A stretch of 64,000 nt of DNA from G963691835 sp963691835. Its GTDB lineage: Bacteria; Pseudomonadota; Alphaproteobacteria; Thalassobaculales; Thalassobaculaceae. The notes below the pieces were generated by a model, which saw only the letters and a program-made list of their open reading frames with translations, ran no database searches and was not told where the DNA came from. Below are positions 1-9,068 of the stretch, one piece after another. The position numbers were made by a program, and so were the translations under genes. Numbering within the stretch: position 1 is the stretch's first letter; every line of letters begins with the position of its first letter. The DNA lies in the NCBI GenBank assembly GCA_963691835.1, contig OY829383.1, forward strand, positions 2,232,001 through 2,296,000, given 5' to 3'.

Positions 1-295
1 GTCCCACGCGGACAGGCCTGTTGTTGGACCGTGAGGTAATGCGTTCCACCGCCCCCTGGACTTGCACCAGGCTGGCCGCGAGGGCGCGGTAGAGAACTTC
101 GCCGTCTGCTGTGAGACCAGTGCTTGGACGGGTCCGGCGCACCAATGGGACACCGAGATCCGTCTCCAACTCGGCAACTCGGCGGCTGATCGCGGGTTGC
201 TGGACATTCAACTCGTTCGCCGCTCTCGAGAAGCTCTGGTTACGGGCAACGGCTTCGAAGGCTGTCAGCAACCGCCAGTTCAACGGGTGGCCCAT
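1..295 (-). CDS. LysR-family transcriptional regulator, N-terminal part (cut by window edge)
   Basis: Reading leftward from an ATG at 293-295, the frame stays open to the window edge. It encodes a winged helix-turn-helix typical of LysR regulators: AFEAVARNQSFSRAANELNV, then QQPAISRRVAELE and the wing LGVPLVRRTRP. A GAGG ribosome-binding site lies about 7 bases before the ATG. The effector-binding domain lies outside the window. The gene diverges from the MmgE/PrpD gene, the usual arrangement for a LysR regulator and its target, so it probably controls the 0.45-4.3 kb catabolic cluster. The inducer is unknown. Confidence 0.9.
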   Translation of the reverse strand, partial: MGHPLNWRLLTAFEAVARNQSFSRAANELNVQQPAISRRVAELETDLGVPLVRRTRPSTGLTADGEVLYRALAASLVQVQGAVERITSRSNNRPVRVG

Positions 296-456
296 GAAAC
301 ATCCTCGCGATCATTCCAAGAAGGAATACTAGGAATAAGTATTTTGAGCCTTACTGTGCCGGTCAATCACGTTCACCATTCCAATTGAGTGAAAGTGGGT
401 TTCGTCGGCGTTCTGGGGGGGACTGTGCACGATACTCAGCGTTTGTGGTGCTGCCG

Positions 457-1809
457 ATGAGCCGCCTTGCCGGCTTCGCCGCGCGCGTTGTCGAAGCGCC
501 GCGACCGTCGGCCAAAGCGCGGACGCTCATTCGGGATGCGGGTGCGGATCTTCTCGGCTGTATCCTTGCCGGCGTTGATCATCCGTACTCGGCGAGTGTG
601 CACCGTTCGGTGGCCGGTTATTCCGGCGGCGCCCCAGTCATCGGCACCTCCGATCGGCTGGCAGGCCCATTCGCGGCGATGGCCAATGCCGTCGCCGGTC
701 ACGTACTGGACTTCGACGACTGGGAGGAAGCGGGCAATACCCATCCGAGTGTGGTGATGTTGCCCGCCTTGTGGGCCTTGGCGTCGGAGAAGGGATATAC
801 CGGCACAGAGGTGCTGGATGCCTATGCCGCCGGTTTCGACATCATCGTGCGACTGGGTGAGGCTCTGAACTTCAGCCACTACAACCGGGGTTGGCATACA
901 ACCGCGACACTCGGGGTCATCGGCGTTGCGGCAGCCTGCTCCCGTTTGTTGGGATTGGACGAGGGGCGGACCGCGCATGCCCTCTCTCTCGCGATTTCCC
1001 AGGCGTCGGGATACACCTGCCAGTTCGGGACTGCGGCCAAACCCCTCCAGGCTGGGTTCGCCGCCCGCGACGGACTCATGGCCGCCCGCCTTGCCCAAGA
1101 GGGCGCCACAGGTCACGCCCGGGTGCTGGATGATCCGGCCGGTTTCGTTTCGCTGTTGGCTGGAACGTCTCTCGAACGGCTGGACAAGGCGTTGGCGACC
1201 GAACCCGGCTCGGCTCTTTTGGACTGGGGCATCGTCCTCAAGCCGTATCCATCTTGCGGCTACACCCATCGCCTCGTGGATTGCGCCATCAGCCTGTCCG
1301 ACCGGCTGGAGGTTGGCGAGGTCGACCGGATCGAGGTCTCTTTGCCCGACTTCCACTATGCGGTGCTGCCTTATGACCGGCCGGAAACCCAATCGGAGGC
1401 ATTGTTCAGCGTGCCGTTCTGTGTGGCGACAGCGCTGCTGCGCGGCCGGCTCACCCTTGATGATCTGGGAGACGATGCACGACGAGCCCCCGATCTTGTG
1501 AACCTCATCGGCCGCATTCACCCGGTTCAGCATGCGGCCCGACGGCCGGACCTCAACTACGACCCGGACCAACCTGACACGTTGATGGTCGTGCTCCGGT
1601 CGGGAGAGCGGCTCTTTGCCGAAAGCGCATATCCTCTGGGCGCCCCCAAGAATCCCATGTCGACGGCTGCGATCCGGGACAAGGTCCGCGCGATCGCCGG
1701 ACGGCGGGGAACGGGTTGTATGGAGGCGTTGATGCGCTGGGAGTCCAGCAGCGACCTCACCGAATTGTTCTCCACGCTGCGCGGGGACGGGAAAGGGGGC
1801 AACGCATGA
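457..1809 (+). CDS. MmgE/PrpD family protein
   Basis: About 450 residues matching the MmgE/PrpD fold, whose members include 2-methylcitrate dehydratase, cis-aconitate decarboxylase and many uncharacterised dehydratases or epimerases. Visible family signatures are HVLDFDDWEEAGNTHPS near the N-terminus, GWHTTATLGVIGVAAACSRL in the middle and KPYPSCGYTHRLVD further on. The frame is open back to a TTG at 385; I chose the ATG at 457 because family similarity begins there, but no strong ribosome-binding site decides it, and GTGs at 445 and 448 are alternatives. The stop overlaps the next start as ATGA, indicating translational coupling with the MttB-like gene. Substrate unknown; context suggests a small carboxylic acid catabolic route. 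Confidence 0.85.
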   Translation: MSRLAGFAARVVEAPRPSAKARTLIRDAGADLLGCILAGVDHPYSASVHRSVAGYSGGAPVIGTSDRLAGPFAAMANAVAGHVLDFDDWEEAGNTHPSVVMLPALWALASEKGYTGTEVLDAYAAGFDIIVRLGEALNFSHYNRGWHTTATLGVIGVAAACSRLLGLDEGRTAHALSLAISQASGYTCQFGTAAKPLQAGFAARDGLMAARLAQEGATGHARVLDDPAGFVSLLAGTSLERLDKALATEPGSALLDWGIVLKPYPSCGYTHRLVDCAISLSDRLEVGEVDRIEVSLPDFHYAVLPYDRPETQSEALFSVPFCVATALLRGRLTLDDLGDDARRAPDLVNLIGRIHPVQHAARRPDLNYDPDQPDTLMVVLRSGERLFAESAYPLGAPKNPMSTAAIRDKVRAIAGRRGTGCMEALMRWESSSDLTELFSTLRGDGKGGNA

Positions 1810-3359
1810 ACGACCGGCCGGGCCGCCGCTCCGGCGGCCGCAATGCGCGGCGGGAGGCACGCCGCGAGGGTGCGGGTGCCGGTCCCAGTCTTGCCGTCTG
1901 GCCCGGTGTCGAAGGAGGGCGGTACAAGCCCCTGACCGCGCCAGACGTGGAGCGTATCCATGAGACCGCTTAGCGCATTCTGGCTGAGGTCGGCATGAGG
2001 TCCGCGACGCCGGCCTGCGTTGATACCGTGTTGAGAGCGGGTGGGGAGCTTACCGATGAGGGGCGGCTTCTCTTTCCGGCGCGGGTGATTGAGGCGGCTC
2101 TCGCCCATGCGGGCCGCGGTTTCAAACTCTACGCCCAGCATCCGGAACTCGATTTGGATCCTTCCGGCACCCGGGTGCATCTCGGCACGTCCGGTGCCGC
2201 GGTCCACATCATCGACAGCGAGACGCTGACGGTCCGGGACTCCACCCTGGCGGACTTGTACGCCATGGCGCGGTTGGCGGACGCGTTACCGAACATCCAT
2301 ATGTTCCAGAGGACAGTGGTCGCCCGGGATTTGAGCGACCCTTGGGAGATGGATCTCAATACCGCCTATGCCTGCTTGGCCGGAACCGCGAAGCATGCGG
2401 GGACCAGCTTCACCAGTGCGGCGCATCTCCGGGACGCAATGGAAATGGTCCACATGGTCGCGGGCGGAGAGGCAGCCTTTCGGGCCAGACCGTTTCTGTG
2501 CGTTTCAACCTGTTTTGTGGTCCCCCCGCTGACCTTTGCGGAGGAGGCGCTGGATCTTATCGCCACCGGTGTGGCAGCCGGTGTCCCGTTGAAGCTGGTC
2601 TCAGCCGGGCAGGCGGGGGCGACCAGTCCCGCCGCCCTTGCCGGGGCGGTCGCGCTGCAAACGGCGGAGGTGCTGGCGGGACTCACGTATGTGAATCTCC
2701 TGTCGCCCGGCCACCCGGCTTTGTTCGGGGCATTGCCGTTTGTGTCCGATCTCCGCACGGGGGCGATGTCGGGCGGCAGTGCGGAGCAGGGGCTGCTGAT
2801 GGCGGCGTGCGCGCAGATGGCTCAGCACTACGACATTCCCTGTGCAGTCTCCGCCGGGATGACGGACAGCAAGCTGCCGGACTTCCAGGCCGGATACGAG
2901 AAGGGCTACACCGAGTTGATGAGTGCGCTCGCGGGAGCCAACCTGATCTATGAGGCCGCGGGCATGTACGGCTCCCTCCTTGCCTGCTCGCTTGAGAGTT
3001 TTGTTTTGGACAACGATCTGATCGGTGCCGTGATGCGGGCCAGCCGGGGCATCGAGGTCACGGATGAGACTTTGTCCTTTGACGCCATACGGGACGTTTG
3101 CCTCCGGGGACCCGGTCATTTCCTCGGTCATGACCAGACGCTCGCCCGCATGCAGAGTGACTACTTCTACCCGGCCACCGGCGACCGGAGCACGCCACAG
3201 GAATGGGCCTCCCGTGCCGACAAGGATCTTCTGGCGGATGCCCGGCGCCGGACCCGGGAAATCCTGGACGCGCCGCCGTCCGGCCACATCCCGGCGGAGG
3301 TCGACCAGGCCATTCGTGAGCGCTTTCCGATCCATCTTGCCGAGACGGCCAGAGACTGA
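1806..3359 (+). pseudogene. MttB-family (trimethylamine methyltransferase-like) gene interrupted by in-frame TAG
   Basis: The reading frame starts at an ATG overlapping the preceding stop (ATGA), runs 55 codons, meets TAG at 1971-1973, and continues in the same frame to 3359. Sequence on both sides fits one COG5598/MttB-family protein of about 517 residues: a basic N-terminus (RPGRRSGGRNARREARRE), then IHETA-stop-RILAEVGM, then the barrel with GMTDSKLPDFQAGYEKGY and AAGMYGSLLACSLESFVLDN. The intact paralogue at 40.3-41.8 kb has HDKALTLLEETG where this has HETA-stop-RILAEVG, so the stop replaces what is probably a leucine. The ORF from ATG 1995 could still make a 454-residue protein lacking the N-terminal helix. 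Readthrough, reinitiation or a dead gene are all possible. Confidence 0.8.
1971..1973 (+). other. In-frame amber codon inside MttB-like gene
   Basis: GCT-TAG-CGC in the frame that is otherwise open from 1806 to 3359. In true pyrrolysine MttB the amber codon is mid-protein, in the active-site barrel; here it is codon 56, in the N-terminal helix, so pyrrolysine is unlikely. One base change from TTG (Leu) would give it. Confidence 0.85.
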
Positions 3360-3483
3360 GCATTTCGCTCGAAGCTTGGTGGTGGGCTGACCGCCCCCTT
3401 GCTGGCCTTCACAACAACATCCCCTAAGTCAAACAGTGTGGCGCGACGGTTTACGGTCGTGCTCAGGCGATGGGGAGTGGCAG

Positions 3484-4281
3484 ATGGATCTCGATCTGAG
3501 TGGGAAGAGGGCTCTTGTGACAGGCTCCACGCGGGGCATCGGACTCGCGGCGGCAAAGGGCCTCGCCACCATGGGGGCGGAGGTCATCGTCAATGGACGG
3601 ACTGACGTAGCGGTCAGCCGGGCGATTGTTGAGATTCTTTCCGTCGCGGACGGGGCAGCCCTGCACGCGGCTGCCATCGATCTCTCGGATGAGGAGGGGT
3701 GCACCAAGATGATCGAGGAGTTTCCCTCGGTCGATATTCTTGTGAACAATCTCGGCATCTATGAGCCGAAACCGTTCTTCGAGATTGAGGACGGTGACTG
3801 GCAGAAGATGTTCGACGTTAACGTGATGAGCGGTATCCGACTGACGCGTCACTACCTTGCGCGGATGCTTGAGGACGAGGATTGGGGCCGGGTGGTCTTC
3901 GTCTCCAGCGAGAGCGGGATCTATATCCCCAAGGAAATGGTGCACTACGGCTTCTCAAAAAGCGCGCAACTCGTTGTCGCCCGGGGTGCTGCCGAGATGA
4001 CGAAGGGTACGAATGTGACCGTGAATTCGGTCCTGCCGGGCCCGACCTGGGTTGAGGCCCAGACCGATCGGCTGACCGCGAGGGCTGAAGCGCAGGGCAC
4101 AACCCTGGAGGATCTAAAAGGCCGGACCTTCACCGAACGGCGTCCCGCGTCGTTGATCCAGCGCTACGCCACGCCTGAGGAAGTGGCGAACATGATCTGC
4201 TACGTCTGCTCGAAGGCATCCTCGGCAACAAATGGGGCGGCCCTTCGCGTGGAAGGCGGGATCGTAACAAATCCGTTCTAA
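3484..4281 (+). CDS. SDR family NAD(P)-dependent oxidoreductase
   Basis: A 265-residue classical short-chain dehydrogenase. The Rossmann glycine motif is TGSTRGIG at about residues 12-19, the structural motif is NNLG (usually NNAG), the catalytic serine lies in VSSES, and the YxxxK pair is YGFSK. The C-terminus ends in an inserted-strand region typical of the family (ATNGAALRVEGG). ATG 3484 is preceded by GGGAG at good spacing; an upstream in-frame start at 3436 adds a low-complexity stretch and is less likely. It follows the PrpD-like and MttB-like genes on the same strand and probably belongs to the same pathway. Substrate cannot be assigned. Confidence 0.9.
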   Translation: MDLDLSGKRALVTGSTRGIGLAAAKGLATMGAEVIVNGRTDVAVSRAIVEILSVADGAALHAAAIDLSDEEGCTKMIEEFPSVDILVNNLGIYEPKPFFEIEDGDWQKMFDVNVMSGIRLTRHYLARMLEDEDWGRVVFVSSESGIYIPKEMVHYGFSKSAQLVVARGAAEMTKGTNVTVNSVLPGPTWVEAQTDRLTARAEAQGTTLEDLKGRTFTERRPASLIQRYATPEEVANMICYVCSKASSATNGAALRVEGGIVTNPF

Positions 4282-4421
4282 CAAACATCTGGCACCGTAT
4301 CTGAGCGTCTTCTGTCGCCTTCAAAAACACCATTGACTACACATCGAAACGAATGCAGATCTGAGTCTGTATCGGTATAGGATTAAGAAATCCCGGTGTT
4401 TTTGTCGTTTTGGAAAGATCA

Positions 4422-5369
4422 ATGCGTATCGAGCAAAAAGAGATCCTATTGAGCATAAAGGATATGAACCTATCTTTAGCGAGCGATACTATAGTGTTCT
4501 GCGTAATGAGGCGTTCTGGAACACACTATACAAAAAATTTCATTGTCGCCCTAGATAGATTGTTGGCCGAAGAACCCTATGAATTAGAGGACACTGCGGA
4601 TATTAGGCGATTCGAGATCAAAGAATTTATGCCTGGAATTCGAAAAAATATTTTTCTTAATCACTTCTGGCATTTATTTTATAGAAAAGATGGTAGTTCG
4701 AACTATCAAGATAAGTTATCTTATATTTCAGAAACAGTAGGGAGAGTGAGGTTTGAGGATTGGAGGGATATGGTGACAGGTGAGTTTGCAATTGAGGGAT
4801 ATCCCAAACCTTTTCAGAGTGCTCTTTCAACATTTGGAATCTGGGGTGCATGTCAGCACGTTTTTGTGTATCGGAATCCTTTGGATCAGATTGCTTCAAC
4901 AATTGAACATATAAAGAATCACAAGAAACCGCGAATGCGGGACATCGCAAATGATAGTAAAATAGAAGAGTTAATAATAAGCGACTATTTTAAGCATTTT
5001 TTGGGTTTTTACTGGCTCTTTAAAGCCAGTTTCCCAGGATTGAAGCTTGTTAGATATGAAGATATGGTGAGGGACTCATTTAGGCAATTCACTTCAATTG
5101 CCAATACTCTTGGCAGAGATCTAGGGAATGAAGTTGATCAAAAGCTTGTTTCCATTGCAGTAGACAGCGTCAGTTATGATAAGTCTAAAATCGAAGAGAT
5201 AAGAAGTGGGAATAGTTTAGCGAGAGATCAGATTGGTGTCAACCCAACACATTTAAGAGGTGGTGAGATCGGAAAATGGAAAAACACTTTGTCTGATAAG
5301 AATCATAAATTGGTGTATGATTTCATTGATCATTTTGAGGTTGATCACGACGTTTTTATTTTTGAATAA
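4422..5369 (+). CDS. Sulfotransferase family protein, AT-rich and probably acquired
   Basis: A 315-residue protein with the hallmarks of PAPS-dependent sulfotransferases. The 5'-phosphosulfate loop is RRSGTHYTKN near residues 30-39, the 3'-phosphate motif is VFVYRNPLDQIASTIEH around residue 150, and the C-terminal substrate/PAPS motif is HLRGGEIGKWKN. It would transfer sulfate to an unidentified hydroxyl or amine, often a polysaccharide or lipid in bacteria. ATG 4422 has GGAAAG just upstream; an in-frame TTG at 4410 is less likely. Base composition and codon use (many AAA, ATA, TTA codons) differ sharply from all neighbours, indicating recent transfer, although no integrase, transposase or tRNA lies alongside. 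Confidence 0.88.
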   Translation: MRIEQKEILLSIKDMNLSLASDTIVFCVMRRSGTHYTKNFIVALDRLLAEEPYELEDTADIRRFEIKEFMPGIRKNIFLNHFWHLFYRKDGSSNYQDKLSYISETVGRVRFEDWRDMVTGEFAIEGYPKPFQSALSTFGIWGACQHVFVYRNPLDQIASTIEHIKNHKKPRMRDIANDSKIEELIISDYFKHFLGFYWLFKASFPGLKLVRYEDMVRDSFRQFTSIANTLGRDLGNEVDQKLVSIAVDSVSYDKSKIEEIRSGNSLARDQIGVNPTHLRGGEIGKWKNTLSDKNHKLVYDFIDHFEVDHDVFIFE

Positions 5370-5608
5370 TTTTGAACTTTAAATATGAGTACCCGCTATG
5401 CTTAACATTCTTGCTTTTTTTGTTTTTGTATCAGAGTTGATATTGACCTAAGGGCATTGTTGTTTCGATTTACTATGATTTGCGACAGTATGATTAAATG
5501 AGATTATGTATGATGCTGGCGCGTTTAGTCCTTTCCGGATTTACGGAACTGCTGCTTGTAAAGGACATGGTGTTATGACCAAGTAACCAAAAGAAGCTAG
5601 GAAAACAC

Positions 5609-6487
5609 ATGACGGATCGCCGAGTGTCGGACAAAGCTGTGATCGTTGCTTTTTCTGCAATAATTCTGTCGTTTTCGGGCGGTTTCGCAGCGTCCGCTTC
5701 CGATGCGGGCAGTGCAAAAAGCCTGCTGGATACGCTTACGACACCCGCCTCGTCCCAGACTTCAGGAGCTGAGGCGCCGAACTCGGCCGCGTCATCCGAT
5801 GATCCTTTGCGCGGGTTGCTGCAACCCGCGCCGGGTACTGACCGTTCCATGCAGCCTGGGCAGTCCGGAGACGTTGCCTCCGAGCCCGCCACCGCCGCGC
5901 CGGTTGACGCCCAAGAGCCCGTGCTGTCCGACCCAATCCAGAGCCTGACAGATCCCGCAGACCCAGCGGTCCCAAAGACACCGGAAGCCGCCGTCCTCCG
6001 GAAACCCCGAATTGGCGCGGACGGTTACGTCGACCTGAATGATATCGTCCGCCAACTGGCTCCGGGCCAGAATCCGCCAAACGTTGTCAACTCGACCGCA
6101 GACTCCCCCATGGGTGGGGCCGGAACGGGGTCGGGTGCGATGCGTTCGATAGACCTTGCGATCGCTTTCGCATTCGATGATGCGGCGCTGCTGGATGAAG
6201 CGGCCCGACAGCTTGAAGCGCTCGGCGGCGCGCTGAAAGATCCGCTGCTCAGGGATGAGCGGATCCTGATCATCGGCCACACTGATACCAAAGGTGCTGT
6301 TGAGTACAACCGGGACCTGTCCGACCGCCGGGCAAAGGCGGTCGCTGATTACTTGGTCAGCAATCTGGGGATAGACGCTCGGAGGCTTGAGGCGCGAGGC
6401 CTTGGAGAGTCCCGGCCGATCGAGGGCATTGACGGCACGGATGCCCGCAACCGTCGCGTGGAGGTCTCGGTCATCGAAGGTGGATGA
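5609..6487 (+). CDS. OmpA family protein (peptidoglycan-binding C-terminal domain)
   Basis: A 292-residue exported protein. Residues 1-31 look like a signal peptide (AVIVAFSAIILSF core, ASA-type cleavage region). A Ser/Pro/Asp-rich linker runs to about residue 130. The C-terminal part is an OmpA-like domain: IDLAIAFAFDDAAL, GHTDTKGAVEYNRDLSDRRA and a final NRRVEVSVI strand. The Asp and Arg residues that hold diaminopimelate in this domain family appear present (NRDLSDRRA). There is no beta-barrel, so it is more like a periplasmic peptidoglycan anchor than porin-type OmpA. It is convergent with ccrM, with an 18-base gap. Confidence 0.88.
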   Translation: MTDRRVSDKAVIVAFSAIILSFSGGFAASASDAGSAKSLLDTLTTPASSQTSGAEAPNSAASSDDPLRGLLQPAPGTDRSMQPGQSGDVASEPATAAPVDAQEPVLSDPIQSLTDPADPAVPKTPEAAVLRKPRIGADGYVDLNDIVRQLAPGQNPPNVVNSTADSPMGGAGTGSGAMRSIDLAIAFAFDDAALLDEAARQLEALGGALKDPLLRDERILIIGHTDTKGAVEYNRDLSDRRAKAVADYLVSNLGIDARRLEARGLGESRPIEGIDGTDARNRRVEVSVIEGG

Positions 6488-6505
6488 CTGCGGGGGCGCA
6501 AAGCC

Positions 6506-7591
6506 TCAGGCGCGGAGTTCCGCCCGGACCTGCTGGCGGAACGTCTCGATGGGGACCATGCCATCCGCCCGGTCGACGAACCAGAAGCTCCAGCCGTTGC
6601 AGGCGGCCGCTCCTTGCACGGCCGCTCCTACCGAGTGGATGGACCCCTTGGTCCCGTCGGCGATGACGCTGCCGTCGGCGCGAATGCGCGCCGCCCACCG
6701 TCTGCGTTGATCGACCAGGACTTCACCGGGTTGCACAAGGCCGCGCTCAACAAGGCTCCCGAACGGCACACGCGGCTCCGAGCGTTTGGTTTCGATTTCC
6801 ACCAGACTCGGGTCGCGCATCGGCTCAACAGCCTTGAGACGATCCTTCGCCAGTGCGGCGTACTCCGGATCCCGCTCGATCCCGACAAACCGCCGCCGAA
6901 GCCGTTTCGCGACCGCGCCTGTCGTACCCGTCCCAAAGAAGGGGTCGAGGATCACGTCGCCCGGCTTTGTTGATGCCATGATGACCCGGCTCAACAGAGC
7001 TTCCGGCTTTTGCGTCGGATGCGCCTTCTTGCCGTCGATCTTCAACCGCTCATGGCCGGTGCAAAGCGGAAGCAGCCAGTCGCTCCGCATCTGCTGATCC
7101 TCGTTCAGCGACTTCATCGCATTGTAGTTGAAGGTGTAACCCTTGGCGTCCTGCGCTTTGGAGCACCAGATCAAGGTCTCATGGGCATTGGTGAACCGTT
7201 TGCCGCGGAAGTTCGGCATCGGATTGGTCTTGCGCCAGATGATGTCATTCAACACCCAGAACCCAAGATCCTGAAGGATGGTTCCGACGCGAAAGATGTT
7301 GTGGTAACTGCCGATCACCCAAAGGGTTCCGTCATCCTTAAGGACGCGGCGGGCAGCGCTCAACCATGCTCTGGTGAAAGCGTCGTAGGCTTCGAAATCG
7401 CTGAACTTGTCCCACCCGTCCTCTACCCCGTCGACGCGGGTGTTGTTGGGCCGCAGCAACTCACCAGCCAGCTGCAGATTGTAGGGAGGGTCTGCGAAAA
7501 CAACATCGACGGACTTCTCCGGCAGGTCCGCCATGATCGCCGCGCTTTCGCCGACGATAACCGTATCAAGCGGCAGTTTCTTGTCCGTCAT
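6506..7591 (-). CDS. ccrM: CcrM-type adenine DNA methyltransferase (GANTC)
   Basis: A 361-residue beta-class N6-adenine methyltransferase, close to the length of Caulobacter CcrM. The catalytic DPPYNLQL motif comes first (about residue 31), followed by the SAM-binding DPFFGTGTTG near residue 230, then the C-terminal extension characteristic of CcrM (PFGSLVERGLVQPGEVL and a C-terminal NGWSFWFVDRADG). CcrM methylates GANTC and links gene expression to the cell cycle in alphaproteobacteria. The start is ATG at 7589-7591; upstream in-frame codons give an Arg-rich stretch unlike the family. The region just upstream holds ten GANTC sites, suggesting control of transcription by its own methylation. 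Confidence 0.95.
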   Translation of the reverse strand: MTDKKLPLDTVIVGESAAIMADLPEKSVDVVFADPPYNLQLAGELLRPNNTRVDGVEDGWDKFSDFEAYDAFTRAWLSAARRVLKDDGTLWVIGSYHNIFRVGTILQDLGFWVLNDIIWRKTNPMPNFRGKRFTNAHETLIWCSKAQDAKGYTFNYNAMKSLNEDQQMRSDWLLPLCTGHERLKIDGKKAHPTQKPEALLSRVIMASTKPGDVILDPFFGTGTTGAVAKRLRRRFVGIERDPEYAALAKDRLKAVEPMRDPSLVEIETKRSEPRVPFGSLVERGLVQPGEVLVDQRRRWAARIRADGSVIADGTKGSIHSVGAAVQGAAACNGWSFWFVDRADGMVPIETFRQQVRAELRA

Positions 7592-7686
7592 TTGAAGTCT
7601 CCCGAGGTGCTTTTTGCCCCTCCGGCCGGTCTCCAAGGACCGGTCCGAGCGCCCACGCCGACGGCTCTCAGACCGCGACGACCGCG

Positions 7687-8018
7687 GAGTCTGCCGAAGT
7701 TCCCCTTTGATCGTCAAGCAAAACGAACCCGATTCGAGTCATAGAAACAGTGGTTTAGAGGAGAGTCTTAGACTCGCGACACAAGATATGGGGTGTGACT
7801 TGGCCCGCAGTGACTCTCCGTTGTGTTTAAAAGGGGTCAAGTGATGCCAATCGTTGAATCGAGAGTCTCTAGGAAATGCCTGCCAAAGCCTGAATGCTTA
7901 CGTATGCGAACGGGAACAAAAAAAGAACAAAGTAAGAAAACTCAAGCACAGCATCTTGTCGGAATGCACGATTCACTTGGTGTGCGGCTACCGAGACCGG
8001 CTCCAGTGTCTTTGATTC
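7687..8018. promoter_or_regulatory. Cluster of ten GANTC (CcrM target) sites upstream of ccrM
   Basis: GANTC sites begin at 7687, 7731, 7736, 7763, 7771, 7812, 7856, 7863, 7970 and 8014. Eight fall within 181 bases, including one back-to-back pair (GATTCGAGTC at 7731-7740). At this base composition, about one or two would be expected in the 451-base intergenic region between ccrM and gshB. The region contains no convincing gene. It is the upstream region of ccrM, so the sites probably form a methylation-sensitive control region; that role is inferred. Confidence 0.8.
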
Positions 8019-8042
8019 CCTTCGGAGACGGATATGTCCCGC

Positions 8043-8981
8043 TTATCGGCGGCTCTCGATCGCATCCCAGATGAGGCGATCCGGCTGGGTCCCGTCGAAA
8101 CGGTCCAACTCCTGAATGCCCGTCGGCGAGGTGACGTTGATCTCGGTCAGGTAGTCTCCAATCACATCAATTCCGACGAAGATCATACCGCGCCGGGACA
8201 GCTCTGGGCCGATCGCTTCGCAGATCTCAAGATCCCGCGTCGTCATCTCGCACTTCACGGCCCGTCCGCCCACATGCATGTTGGACCGGGCTTCGCCTTC
8301 GGCTGGGATCCTGTTGATCGCGCCGACAGGCTTGCCGTCGACGAGGATCACCCGTTTGTCGCCCTCCCGGACCGCCGGGAGATATCGCTGAACGATCAGT
8401 GGCTCGGTGGAGCTCTGCGTGAACATCTCAACCAGGGAATTCAGGTTCTCGTCTCCCGGCTTGATGTGAAAGACGCCCGCGCCACCGTTCCCGAAGAGCG
8501 GTTTGACGATGATATCGCTGTGCTCGTGCCGAAAAGCCGCGATCTCTTCAGGGTCAGAGGTGATCAGTGTAGGCGGCATCAGTCCTTCGAAATGAGTGAC
8601 GAAAAGCTTTTCGGGCGCATTTCGGACTTCCGCCGGATCGTTCACCACCAGCGTCTTCGGATGGATGTGCTCAAGAATGTGAGTCGCCGTGATGTACCCC
8701 ATGTCGAACGGCGGATCCTGACGCATCAGGATGACATCCACGTCCGCCAGATTCAGCGTCTCGAAGTCGCCAAGGCTCGCATGGTCTCCTTTCACCCGCC
8801 GGACATCGAGCGCCCGCGCCCGGGCTGTCACCTTGCGGTCCTTAAAGCTCAGATGGGGGACCATGTAGTGATAGAGCGTGTGTCCCCGGCGCTTCGCCTC
8901 CAGGGCCAGGGCAAAGGTGCTGTCCGCGTCGATGTCGACGGGCTCGATGGGATCCATCTGGATCGCGACGGTGAGGGACAT
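8043..8981 (-). CDS. gshB: Glutathione synthase
   Basis: A 312-residue ATP-grasp enzyme that joins glycine to gamma-glutamylcysteine, the second step of glutathione synthesis, in the cytoplasm. Seen in sequence: MDPIEPVDIDADSTFALALEA at the N-terminus, RQDPPFDMGYI, NDPAEVRNAPEKL, KPLFGNGGAGVF (ATP-binding loop), QRYLPAVREGDKRVILVDGK and INVTSPTGIQELDRFDG. All are standard for bacterial GshB, and the length matches. It lies on the same strand as the downstream ccrM and follows a GST gene, but a 451-base gap separates it from ccrM. Confidence 0.97.
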   Translation of the reverse strand: MSLTVAIQMDPIEPVDIDADSTFALALEAKRRGHTLYHYMVPHLSFKDRKVTARARALDVRRVKGDHASLGDFETLNLADVDVILMRQDPPFDMGYITATHILEHIHPKTLVVNDPAEVRNAPEKLFVTHFEGLMPPTLITSDPEEIAAFRHEHSDIIVKPLFGNGGAGVFHIKPGDENLNSLVEMFTQSSTEPLIVQRYLPAVREGDKRVILVDGKPVGAINRIPAEGEARSNMHVGGRAVKCEMTTRDLEICEAIGPELSRRGMIFVGIDVIGDYLTEINVTSPTGIQELDRFDGTQPDRLIWDAIESRR

Positions 8982-9068
8982 CTTGGCTTCCTCGGCTCCG
9001 ATTGCACGAACGGGGAGTGTCGCCGACGCCTGGACGGCGTCAGTACGACTGCGGGGCGGACGATGCCC

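Noticed and set aside
1971..1973. TAG as a pyrrolysine codon
   Set aside because: Position is codon 56 in the N-terminal helix, not the mid-protein active site where MttB uses pyrrolysine; no pyl genes are in the window.
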